Below are positions 29,036 through 36,675 of a DNA stretch of 36,675 nt, piece after piece; within the stretch, counting starts at the first letter, position 1; the number at the start of each line of letters is the position of its first letter. The stretch is from contig LNKV01000090.1 in NCBI GenBank assembly GCA_001465935.1, forward strand, positions 1-36,675, written 5' to 3'. The DNA is from Clarireedia homoeocarpa. Its lineage: Eukaryota > Ascomycota > Leotiomycetes > Helotiales > Rutstroemiaceae. A program made the position numbers and the translations under genes. The notes under the pieces were generated by a model. That model did not search any database, was not told the DNA's origin, and saw only the letters and a program-made list of their open reading frames with translations.

Positions 29036-31104
29036 TTAAATTAATCTCAATCTGATAAATAAATCTATATCTTTCACATCATTCTGACATGTTCGTGCAT
29101 TATGACCAGTATTTCCACAAGTGCCACATCGTCGCCTAGTTGATTGCTCCTCATCTTGATCACTCCCTCTAGAGCGCTTGTCGTGTCGAATCTGTTCATC
29201 CACCTCTTGTTGAGCCAAAATATCATTTCCATCTCCTATAGTAAGTACACCACCTTGACGAACACGGGTCTTTTTAGCCCTACGACGTTTACTAAGTGCT
29301 TCATTTGCCTTGCGAAGAGTACGGTTCTCAGCAGCTAAAAGAGTATTCTCATGGGCTAATATCTCTGTACCTTTTGCCAATGCGGCGACCGTTTGAAAAA
29401 CAGATGTTGGCGAGCTTCCTTGATGATGTGCAATACGGGTTTTGACGAGAGTTGACTGTGAGAGAGCTTCAGTTGGGTTGTGCGGTGTTTGAGAGATCCA
29501 AGGGTCAATATTTGAAGAGGAGGGTCTAGTAGGTAAAGGAGTCCGTAATTTAACATCCAGCTTCGAAAGAACAGCTTGAGGGTCAAAAGGAACTAATCCA
29601 GCCCCTCGAAATCCAGCTTTGATGTTTTTCTCTGTCATAGTAGCCAGGTATGCAGCGTGAAAGGCAATAAAGAACTCGACCTCAGTAATATGGTTGATAT
29701 GCGCCTTGATAAACACTTCAATCTCACGACTGTACAAACGCTTCAAAACACTAAAATACCCAACATCTAGTGGCTGAGTTAAATGAGACGAATGAGCAGG
29801 TAAACATAGATAGGCTGCGGCAGAAGCCCAGTGGGCGGGGCCCCGTCCAGCGGGTCGGGGCCCCAATGGGCGGGCTGCTGACCCTTTGGGGCCCCATTGG
29901 GTGGGCTGAGAAAATGAAAACCCGGCCCACGGCCCATGGGTTACCCACGGCCCGTGCGTTACCTATTACCCAGTGGGTTACCCGGTTAACTATAACTTAG
30001 TCCAAAATAGGTCTTAGGTTCTTGATAGCCTATTGGTTCTTGGTAGCCCACTGGGTTCTTGGCAGCCCACTGGGTTCTTGGCAGCCCACTGGGTAACCCA
30101 TGGGCGGGACAGCCCATTGTCCCATTACCCGCCCAGCCCATGGGGACCCAGTGGGCGGGACAAGAAGTGGAAAACCCGGCCCATGGGGCCCCACGCCGCA
30201 GCCTAAACATAGAGTTATGATGTTGTGGTTCTTGCAATAATCCTGGAATGCCGCTGATTCGTGACTCTCATACCCATCAAGTACCAGCATCCGATATAAC
30301 CCTTTTGTTCGAGCAACTGTATGTTTGTCGAAGTGTTTCAACCATTCTAGACCCGTTTCGTTATCTGTCCATCCATTGGAAGTAGTCTTGATAGCCCAGT
30401 CGTCAGGAAGGTCGCTCTTGGTATACCAGTTCGACAGGTGATATTGCCCTTGAACCACTAGGAATAGAGGAACACTCCACCCTTCGCCATTGATACAGGC
30501 AATTGCTGTAGCTCATTCCCGATTGCCTGGCTGTATAGCTTTCCCTCTGCCACGTCGGTCAGCGCGTGCAACTACCATGCTAGGATATATAATGCCCATC
30601 ATAAAGCCCGTCTCGTCGAAGTTGTAAAAATCGCAGTCGAGAATACCGTATTTAGCCCGTATATTCGATATCAGTCGGAACCACGCGCCAATAAGCTGAG
30701 GATCTTCGCACAAAGCCCTTGGGAAGTCATAAACGCGATTAAAACGTGTCTTTAGCTCTGGTTGTCGTTGTACAAATCGATACGCCCAGAGCTTTCCAAC
30801 GCGTTGTACACCCCGCGATTCGAGAATATAATTCGCCATATCTTCCACACCAGTCAGTCGAGGCGCACATCCTCTTTCGTCTATATCAAGTATATATCGA
30901 ATAAGTACCTTCTCCTCTAACTCAGTCAATTTATGACTTGCTGGTCGACGTTCGCAGAGAGTAGTTCGGCCCTTGATTCTATGGTAGAGGGTAGCATATG
31001 GCACATTGTACGTTTGTGCAGCTTTAAAAACAGCTTAGTTTTTTGAATAATTGGATAGCTTCAATAGCCAAGATTATCCTAGCTTCCTGGGTTTGATTTT
31101 CCAT
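29036..31104 (-). pseudogene. Fot1/pogo-like transposase, disrupted
   Basis: From ATG 31104 to stop 29036 with the MITE removed. A helix-turn-helix head (AAQTYNVPYATLYHRIKGR) is followed by a CENP-B-type DNA-binding region (RYILDIDERGCAPRL through KLWAYRFVQRQPELK). The DDE catalytic core shows DFYNFDETGFMMG, MLVLDGYESH and QPLDVGYFSVLKRLYSREIE. The coiled C-terminus ends in a CCHC knuckle, CGTCGNTGHNARTC, as in many fungal Fot1 proteins. Lesions: frame change plus TAA near 31040-31050; TGA at 30513-30515 where the family has Trp (NREW); and a 395-bp MITE at 29811-30205 splitting the core between the second and third catalytic blocks. Removing the MITE and one 8-bp duplication restores the local frame. 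Confidence 0.88.
29811..30205. mobile_element. hAT-type MITE (395 bp) inside the transposase
   Basis: Terminal inverted repeats TAGGCTGCGGC / GCCGCAGCCTA are flanked by an exact 8-bp target duplication, AACATAGA (29803-29810 and 30206-30213), the hAT signature. The interior is very GC-rich and highly repetitive: GCCCACTGGG/CCCAATGGGC palindromic units, and three near-identical tandem copies of about 20 nt (TTCTTGGCAGCCCACTGGG) around 30050-30095. No coding capacity. The insertion lies between codons of an otherwise readable DDE domain, so it postdates the transposon. Confidence 0.92.
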
Positions 31105-31403
31105 TTGTAATTATTGATAAAATGCGTGTTGAAACCGAAGGGTAATAGATTATAAAAAAGTTCTTCGGGTACTGATATTGTTCGGGTACTGATAAACCAC
31201 GTTAGAAAAGTAGTTAGGTCTTATTTTGCTAAAATTGGTTTGGAGAGTATATATGAAAATTATAAAGAGTGTGGAGAGAATAAGGGAGAATGGAAGAGAG
31301 AGTGCTGAAGAATCGCAAGATATATCTAGATTGCTGGATAGGATTTTGTAAGGAGATAAAATAAAATGCAATATGATCATCCATATTCCTGTGGCACCCA
31401 CGC

Positions 31404-32198
31404 CTATTTACCCTGTCAGGGTGCATCTCGAGTTATGTCTTTCATAATGACGAAGTGATATAAACTTGCCTCAGCCATTTGGGGTACGTTATCACAGCCT
31501 CCTTCGTGATCTCATTCGAAAAGAACGAAGAAAACACCGGTTTGACCTGCCTGTTATACTTATCGACCAGTATCTTCTGTGATGGAGACTCAAACCTCCA
31601 GATGTTAGGCGGGTATATCATGTTACAGTTGTGACAGACAGGAAGGGTAATCCTTAGCTTCATGAGACTGCCTAGATGACTCCCATAGAAATGCTGAGCA
31701 AGCAGTACCTGCGGGTCATCGATGGAGAAAGGTTCCAAATGTCCGCAATACTGTCCGCAATGTCCAGATCTTTCATCCCGTGGGCGTCTCGGAAGTCCTT
31801 GTTCGAGTATTCCTTACCCATGAAATGTTCAAAGTCTAGAAGAAGGGAAGGGAACCACCCTTCTCCTTGTTCAGATACGTAGGGCAACGGGCTTGGTAAT
31901 CGTCCGCTGGAACTTTTATACCCTTTGAGTACATGTTGTGGTGGAAAGACATAGCATAGTACCCCTATCATGGTCTCGCTCAACCAAATATACTCATCGA
32001 AAGTATCCGGCGACCTATTCTTGAGTTCCATCTTGAACTCCATTCCCATGCCTATGAGCCTATCGTAAAACGATTTCATGGGTGATTCCGATGAGCAGGC
32101 AAACTTCCACGGGAAGGATTCGCAATTACATCAGGGTAGAAGTAGGCGGCCGCCTGATCACCATGAAGATAAACATCTGACTCCATCATGAACCCCAT
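31404..32198 (-). pseudogene. Orphan two-cysteine family protein, copy 2, frameshifted
   Basis: Longer homologue of the 3604-3987 protein, of unknown function. ATG 32198 opens MGFMMESDVYLHGDQAAAY; a frame change near 32110 leads to FACSSESP and MKSFYDRLIGMGMEFK (32079 on), then EGWFPSLLLDFEHF. Near 31740 the frame changes again, next to an imperfect tandem duplication (TGTCCGCAAT twice), into EPFSIDDPQVLLAQHFYGSH, LRITLPVCHNCN and YPKWLRQVYITSSL. A one-base loss relative to copy 1 (TGAAAG for TGGAAAG) ends it early. Module B copy 3 lies about 90-290 nt upstream with its TATA correctly oriented, so this family seems to own that promoter. Confidence 0.65.
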
Positions 32199-32284
32199 GA
32201 GGTCCTTAGTGTTGGAGGTTACAGCAGGTTGACACGTAGAATGGTGCCTGTAGGCTCGTAAATGGATTTAAAAGTAAGGGTAAC

Positions 32285-32490
32285 TAATGCTTGATTCAAC
32301 TGTTCTACTGAGCTATCTACAGTGGGAAGGACTAGCTATATATATAGGCCTTTCAGGCCTATTGCCTTGGGCCTCACAGGCTTATTTGCCACAGGCATAG
32401 TAAGCCTTGGGCGTAGTAAGCCTATTTGCCACAGGCTTGGTATGCCTATCGCCACAAGCTTGATAAGCCTGCTACAGGCTTACCAACCCC
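32285..32490 (-). promoter_or_regulatory. Promoter-like repeat, module B copy 3
   Basis: On the minus strand: about ten GCCT/AGGC units (GGCTTACTACGCCC, GGCAAATAGGC and similar), then AGGCCTGAAAGGCC, TATATATATA (32338-32347), AGTCCTTCCCACTGTAGATA (within 32313-32333), and GAACAGTTGAATCAAGC. The 20-nt block is identical to the viperin promoter's. It precedes orphan family copy 2 and begins right after the truncated F-box-like gene. Confidence 0.65.
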
Positions 32491-32507
32491 TATTTTGCCA
32501 CCTTATC

Positions 32508-32912
32508 TCAACACTTAGGTCTGCTGGTAAGCTTGCGGAAGTAGACGCAGGGATTGCTTCTATCCATCGCCACATCGAGGATACGATCATGTTTGGACCT
32601 CATCATCACAGAATCAAGCGACCCAAGATCACACTGCTCGAGGATTAATTCGAGGATCTCTACTGGTAGCTGACTTATATTCGTGATATTGTGCAGATTA
32701 AGTGCCATATTATCACCCTTACTTGTATGCATATGCTTAGAAGGAGCCGTTGTAGATGTGGCCTGAACGTTGCTCTTGATATTATCGTTACTTTGTTTCA
32801 TGGTATTCCAGCAATCGTAATTGAGCGGTAAATAGAAGTCTCTGACCTTGCCGTCGCTCCGTCCCCAATCCAAAAACTGGAATTGTAAAGGAAGAGCTCG
32901 TATCAGGCTCAT
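32508..32912 (-). CDS. F-box-like protein, C-terminally truncated
   Basis: 134 codons from ATG 32912. The N-terminus (ALPLQFQFLDWGRS, then FYLPLNYDCWN) is shared with the partial gene at the right edge (RYLPLNYDCWK). A Ser/Thr-rich linker leads to ISQLPVEILELILEQCDLGS, an F-box-like core of the type that recruits SCF ubiquitin ligases. The frame ends soon after (KLTSRPKC), where module B copy 3 begins on the same strand, so the C-terminal part was probably lost by rearrangement. The other copy runs much further. Module A copy 3 upstream supplies a TATA about 175 nt before the ATG. Confidence 0.5.
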   Translation of the reverse strand: MSLIRALPLQFQFLDWGRSDGKVRDFYLPLNYDCWNTMKQSNDNIKSNVQATSTTAPSKHMHTSKGDNMALNLHNITNISQLPVEILELILEQCDLGSLDSVMMRSKHDRILDVAMDRSNPCVYFRKLTSRPKC

Positions 32913-33007
32913 GTACGTGCGCGTGCGTGGCGACCTGAGCCTTAAAGCAACACAGCAGAAGTTGTGCTGGTCTGCCCCATTTGGCCCATTGGTAAATATT
33001 TATAAAT

Positions 33008-33126
33008 TGTGAGATTTTGAGCTTTGTGTTAAAGCAACTGAATTGAATCTATCTGAAGAAGTGACTACATGGCGAATCGAAGGAGGTTTATATTCTCAAA
33101 CTGTGGCAAAATAAGTGATTCTAGGA
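33008..33126 (-). promoter_or_regulatory. Promoter-like repeat, module A copy 3
   Basis: Minus-strand order: TCCTAGAATCACTTATTTTG, CCACAG, TTGAGAATATAAACCTCC (TATA near 33088), CTTCAGATAGA leader, CTCAAAATCTCACA. It matches 5314-5432 over its length with scattered changes. It stands correctly in front of the F-box-like gene, which supports the promoter/5'UTR reading of module A. Confidence 0.55.
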
Positions 33127-33467
33127 CATTCTGTAGTTTACAAATGAAAGAGAACTGAACAGCTGGCAAGATGAGATCGTTTCTCAATATGGGAATTCCC
33201 TCATATTCTTACAAATATAGTTAATCATAGTTTTCTAAAGCATTTTATTATTTCTTCCCTCTATTTCACCGGAGTAAATATATCAATATATTAACTTGGT
33301 GTACATAAAAAGGACTGAATATGATCATCGAATGGCGGGTTCGTCACACCGAGATTAGGTGTACCAGGAAACTGAAGTGGTGGTTTACAATTAAGGCAGT
33401 CCTTACATTCATTGTCCCTAGGACTAGGTTAAAGTTTGTAATATATCACTTCTTATTTATTAGTAAC

Positions 33468-33852
33468 TTACAAATATATCTGGCAAGAGGCACCTTGGTC
33501 GGGACCAAATGAAGTAACTTGTTCGAAGCTAAGAAATTATTAATATTCGCTTATAGCACTAAGGATATATACATACAAAGTCGCACCCGATATTTGAACA
33601 CAGGTACCAATCGTTGCCGGAGTGAAGTATGTGCATTGTCCGGTGAAATTGGGATCTGTGCAAACAAAGACCTACACTAAATTAGTTTATGATAAGAGGT
33701 TGATAGAAAGTATAACTAACTCCTCCAGCATTGCGTCCCTCGAGGACTATATCTGCTGAATATTTCTCTAAGGTGTTATGTAAAGGGAGAGCTGTAGCCT
33801 GTATAATAGTAGATATAAGGGGTAGAAGCTCGATAGAAAGTAGGAGAAACAT
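33468..33852 (-). CDS. Small secreted cysteine-containing protein
   Basis: Three exons (33852-33721, 33671-33577, 33528-33468) give 95 residues. Introns are 49 nt (GTTAGT...GTAG) and 48 nt (GTATGT...TTAG), all phases consistent. The N-terminus is a signal peptide (MFLLLSIELLPLISTIIQA, cleavage plausible after ATA near residue 21). The mature part has four cysteines in VFVCTDPNFTGQCTY, GTCVQIS and ASCQIYL, plus a SFGPDQGA motif that recurs in fungal small secreted proteins of this size. Four Cys allow two disulfides. A TATATAAAAG box lies about 70-78 nt upstream of the ATG. A role as effector or extracellular protein is inferred only from size, secretion and Cys pattern. No lesion seen. Confidence 0.72.
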
Positions 33853-34288
33853 TTTAAATAAAGTTAAGAACACGAGGTATGAAAAGTAAAGAGAAACTCG
33901 CAATAATCTCTTCAACACCTTTTATATATTATCTTAAACTCAACTGTAAGTACAAAAAACAGCCATATATCAGCCGATACTCTCTAGAACTTTACTGCGG
34001 TAATTCAATTGCTGATAACAATTGTTGATTGCTGACCGCAAAAGTTTTTTTAACTATAGTAAAGCTTTCAGGTCAGCGTTTCCTTCTCTAAGGAGCTATA
34101 AGCTGACTATCGACTATATTGTAGATGACTGCAAAATGGATGATTATTATGCATACTTCATTTTACCTGATTGGATCACTAGCCACTTCTCCTTGATATA
34201 TTACTTATAATCTATATTGAAGCTAAAGAATATAAGCAAATAGAGCTGTATATATTAAGGGTTAACGTAAGCTGTTAAATAGTATAAC
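33853..34288. other. Upstream region of the secreted-protein gene
   Basis: Contains the TATATAAAAG box near 33918-33930. The rest is AT-rich with short frames only. An inverted pair, AGGGTTAAC (34258-34266) and GTTAACCCT (34306-34314), brackets the palindrome listed next. Confidence 0.45.
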
Positions 34289-34308
34289 AACCACTTGATC
34301 AAGTGGTT
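34289..34308. repeat. Perfect 20-bp palindrome
   Basis: AACCACTTGATCAAGTGGTT is exactly self-complementary. It lies between AGGGTTAAC and GTTAACCCT, which are themselves inverted. It could be a dimeric regulator site, a transposon end or a small foldback element. Confidence 0.55.
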
Positions 34309-34415
34309 AACCCTAAAACAATAACTAGAACATATAAGTTAGTTGGTTCAACCAAGAATTATATGATTATTATTAATTTGAATTACGATCTAACAACAAT
34401 TTACTATTATTCCTG

Positions 34416-34784
34416 TCAGGAGCTGTGGTCACAAGGTTGAATACCAGCTCTGGAGGTGAACGTGGCGGATATGAGACGGACAATCGGCTCGATGTATTCC
34501 ATGCTCTTCATTTTCAAGTGGCACCGGCTCATGTTATAGCTCCTAGTTAAGAACCGACAACTGTCTACGTAGCCACAAGCGAACCCGCTATATGTAGGCA
34601 GAAAGGGCAATGGAGGTAAATCATCTTGCGGGAGAGGTAAAGCCGCATGGGTATCCTTGGAGACAAGGTCATCGACGTCAGCTTCATAAAAACTAGCAAT
34701 CTGCTATCGGAACTTGACCAAGAGGTTAGAGTGCATATCACCCAAATGTTGCCGTAGGGTTGCTGGAAACACGATCGAGTTGTA
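34416..34784 (-). pseudogene. OrsD/DUF3505-like zinc-finger fragment
   Basis: One minus-strand frame gives a VFPATLRQHLGDMHS piece, then IASFYEADVDDL, then LPPLPFLPTYSGFACGYVDS and CRFLTRSYNMSRCHLKM. This order (H-x-x-x-H strand, then 'LPP-LP-LP-x-x-x-GF-C', then 'FLTRS...C/H') is the pattern of the orsellinic-acid-cluster OrsD family (DUF3505/PF12013), zinc-finger proteins multicopy in fungi and often linked to mobile DNA. An in-frame TAG at 34706-34704 and the absence of the first CxxC and of everything after residue ~120 make it a relic. Confidence 0.5.
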
Positions 34785-35600
34785 GGTTTTATAGTATGGT
34801 ATGCGATGGCCAGTATATAGCATCATCTATATGATCATATCCATATTGCACCCATTTTGTTTTATTCGCTGGGGATATCTGCTTCCTAGCATAGGCCTGA
34901 TAATCTAGAAAACACTAGCAAACACGTCCGACTACCACTACCACAGTATGTCCATGCATGCTGACATTTAATCTCGATTTAACAGGGCGAGGTCATCATA
35001 TCGACGCTAGCAGGGTTATGTCAGCGTGAATGCAGTACTGCTAGGTCACCACACCTCGTCTCAGGCCTAACAGTTACGCCAAAATACATCATACCGGAAG
35101 GTCTGAACAGCCTTAAAATAAGGGATCTGCAGTGTTCTATTGCCTCATATGTCCCTCAGGCTGTATAGATAAAATGTTGTTAGGGTTTGGGTTGGTAGGG
35201 AATTATAAGAGCGTAACTATATTGTAGTAAAGTAATCGGAGCCTAATAGTAGGGTTCTCCTTGGGTACAATCTAATTGCTGCCATCCTCCCATCACCTTC
35301 TTCCATACTTTATAGAATGATCCTAGGCTCGAGCCCCGTATCTCGGCCGAGTAACCTTAGCCTCCGCTTCCCCACATCTCCCCCACAATTCTTGGGTGAT
35401 TAACCCCCGCATCATGATTCCTTCCTCTACACATCCTGACAAATATACTCTGATTTGTAGACCATCTAACAAGGAGGCATTGGTCGGTCGCGGTTAAACG
35501 GGTAAATCTTATTATAAATACTAATACTATGAATACCCTTCTACATATCAATAACAAATATACTCTCCTCATTACTATATCTTTATTCATTGTTTTATCA
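34785..35600. other. Intergenic, nothing recognised
   Basis: About 800 nt. Some stretches read like further OrsD-type or transposon debris, but no motif is secure. Confidence 0.4.
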
Positions 35601-35945
35601 CCCCGGCCAGATGGGAGCTCGAGCCGAGCGGAACACTGGGACCGCCCTCGAGCTGCTTACGAGTATGGTACGAACAGTCTGGGGAGGGGACAAGGATCGG
35701 GTAGCTACATTACTGTCCTGTCCTTAGATATCTCGGGAGCATTCCCGACAGTCAATCACGAGCGCCTGGTAGCAATAATCAAGAAGCTAGGCTTCCCGAA
35801 GTGGCTACAGCAATGGATACAGAGCCCCCTGGAAGGAAGGACGACAATACTAGTAATCAATGGAAGGGAGCCACCAGAGGTCCCGATCACGGCAGGACTC
35901 CTACAAGGATCACCGCTCTCGTCTATCCTGTTCCTACTCTACTCT
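35601..35945 (+). mobile_element. LINE reverse-transcriptase fragment
   Basis: Piece of a non-LTR retrotransposon ORF2. It begins near QMGARAERNTGTALELLTSM and VRTVWGGDK in one frame, changes frame at a 5-bp tandem duplication (TGTCC twice, near 35715-35725), and continues LLSLDISGAFPTVNHERLV, FPKWLQQWIQ, GLLQGSPLSSILFLLY. LDISGAF and GLLQGSPLS are RT motifs from the fingers/palm region; the YxDD box and everything after are missing because the fragment ends abruptly at about 35945 in the 3' end of the F-box-like gene. It is 5'- and 3'-truncated, so not a normal LINE insertion end. Confidence 0.8.
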
Positions 35946-36675
35946 ACATTGATAAGCTCCTTTCTCGAAATAGTACATTGGAAGGATTCAACGAAATTGT
36001 TATGATTGTCCACGCACTTCCAATCTGTCCAAGAATTCTCAAAATAGCTCTTTAATTGTTGATATAGTCGCCTACAGTTGCTCTCAATGTGAATAGTTTT
36101 CAATCTGTCTGGTATTATCAATTGTGATATGAAACTTTCAGCGAAAGGAAATACATCGTCAACCTTCAAACCAACTTCCCAGTCATATTGGATAGTGAAT
36201 GTAATAATTGGTAACGGAGATTTTTTATGAAAGTATTATTTAAACCAAGCTGTAGCTGTCTCTCTATCCATGTTATAAGATGAAGGATAAATTAAAAAGA
36301 TTCTGGTCAACGACGGAACTATATCCCACGGAGTAGAAATCTGTGAGCTATAGTAAAGCTCGAGAACCTTCAATAAAGAATGTTTAGCACTATAGAAGAT
36401 TCGTTTGTTTATCATCCATCTCTTAAGTATCCACTCTAAATCGAGAGGCTGACCGTATAAAACCATGCCTCTAAATCTTTCTCTGGGACCTGTATAAACA
36501 GGTAGACGTGGGTCAATGAAATCTTGAATGATACCCTCAAAAGTTATCATATCTAAGATCTCGTTGGGAATTATATTCCATAAGTTCAATGGAGGCGATA
36601 TTGACGGCTCACCACGAAGCTTCCAGCAATCGTAATTCAGTGGTAAATACCGACTGCTCGTGTCAAGAGATATTA
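35939..36675 (-). pseudogene. F-box-like protein, second copy, 5' end beyond the window
   Basis: The frame enters from the right edge and reads SSRYLPLNYDCWKLRGEPSI (shared PLNYDCW motif with the gene at 32508-32912), then LNLWNIIPNEILDMITFEG, an F-box-like helix pair. LDLEWILKRW, then YYSSQISTPWDIVPSLTRI and ETATAWFK follow. A TAA at 36238-36236 interrupts, but the same frame continues for 99 codons: YFHKKSPLPIITFTIQYDWE through CTISRKELINVE, stop 35939. The continuation is clearly protein-like, so the stop is probably a single nonsense change, compatible with CAA to TAA. If a distant intron explains it I cannot see one. Its 3' end abuts the LINE RT fragment. Confidence 0.5.

Larger units (their letters stand above)
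28935..31202 (-). mobile_element. Fot1/pogo-like Tc1-mariner superfamily DNA transposon
   Basis: 2,268 bp bounded by 48-bp terminal inverted repeats (28935-28982 and 31155-31202) that differ at one position and begin ACGTGGTTTATCAGTACCCG. Each end is flanked by TA, the superfamily's target duplication. Each TIR contains two tandem 17-bp units (TATCAGTACCCGAACAA at 28943-28959 and 28960-28976), probably paired transposase-binding sites. The single gene on the minus strand is inactivated, and an hAT-type MITE is nested inside. The near-identical TIRs point to fairly recent insertion, or to recent mobilisation by a sister copy. Confidence 0.92.

Noticed and set aside
29751..30237. Gly/Pro-rich open frames on both strands at 29750-30240
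   Set aside because: They are translations of the GC-rich MITE, which has no coding capacity of its own.
27554..35945. LINE ORF1 (27.6 kb) and RT fragment (35.6 kb) as one element split by insertions
   Set aside because: Host genes, including an intact secreted-protein gene, lie between them, and the sequences do not resume at the transposon borders.
1593..36238. Reassigned UAA/UAG = Gln genetic code explaining all in-frame stops
   Set aside because: The kinase, RNase III-like, 2EXR, IFI6-like and secreted-protein genes all end at TAG or TAA at the expected family length, and lesions include TGA and frameshifts. Decay is simpler.
1..36675. CRISPR arrays, bacterial operons, ribosome binding sites, rRNA or tRNA genes
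   Set aside because: Introns, fungal domain families and TATA promoters show eukaryotic DNA. No regularly spaced repeats and no tRNA cloverleaf were found by eye; a tRNAscan run would be the decisive test.

Overview
The window looks like accessory DNA from a filamentous ascomycete (Pezizomycotina, probably Leotiomycetes; the class is inferred). The grounds are short GT-AG introns of about 47-62 nt with CTAAC/CTGAC branch points, a 2EXR-domain protein, a PNP-type fungal NLR relic, fungal Tc1 and Fot1/pogo transposons, a Tad1/I-like LINE, and a small secreted cysteine protein. Intergenic spacers are long, many genes are broken, and several sequence modules recur.

Layout. 1.6-3.0 kb: RBR ubiquitin ligase with two in-frame stops. 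3.6-5.1 kb: a member of a duplicated orphan family, then an intact 2EXR protein. 5.3-6.9 kb: decayed Tc1-like transposase bracketed by promoter-like repeats. 9.2-9.9 kb: intact NadR/AAA_28-like P-loop ATPase. 11.2-13.7 kb: the centrepiece, an intact three-exon UMP-CMP/adenylate-type kinase divergent from a viperin (RSAD2-like radical SAM) gene whose frame is preserved end to end apart from two stop codons. 15.1-17.3 kb: a degenerate RNase III-domain protein and an orphan. 18.9-20.0 kb: a pseudokinase-like C-lobe fused to an IFI6/IFI27 (ISG12)-like hydrophobic domain. 21.9-24.6 kb: a broken unidentified gene and an NLR relic in which a PNP domain runs directly into WD40. 25-28.9 kb: a degenerate gene with a poly-Asp tract and a LINE ORF1. 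28.9-31.2 kb: a Fot1/pogo-like transposon with clear TIRs, its transposase split by an hAT-type MITE. 31.4-33.9 kb: second copy of the orphan family, a truncated F-box-like gene and a small secreted protein. 34.4-36.7 kb: an OrsD-like fragment, a LINE reverse-transcriptase fragment and a second F-box-like gene running off the edge.

How the genes may work together. Viperins make 3'-deoxy-3',4'-didehydro ribonucleotides, and both animal and prokaryotic viperins commonly neighbour nucleotide kinases. Here the same pairing appears in a fungus, within 10 kb of an IFI6-like protein, an RNase III-like protein and an NLR relic. This suggests a decaying antiviral or genome-defence neighbourhood; the joint function is inference. 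The viperin gene also carries a TATA-box promoter module (module B) found at two other places in the window, one of them in front of an unrelated multicopy gene, so shared regulation is possible.
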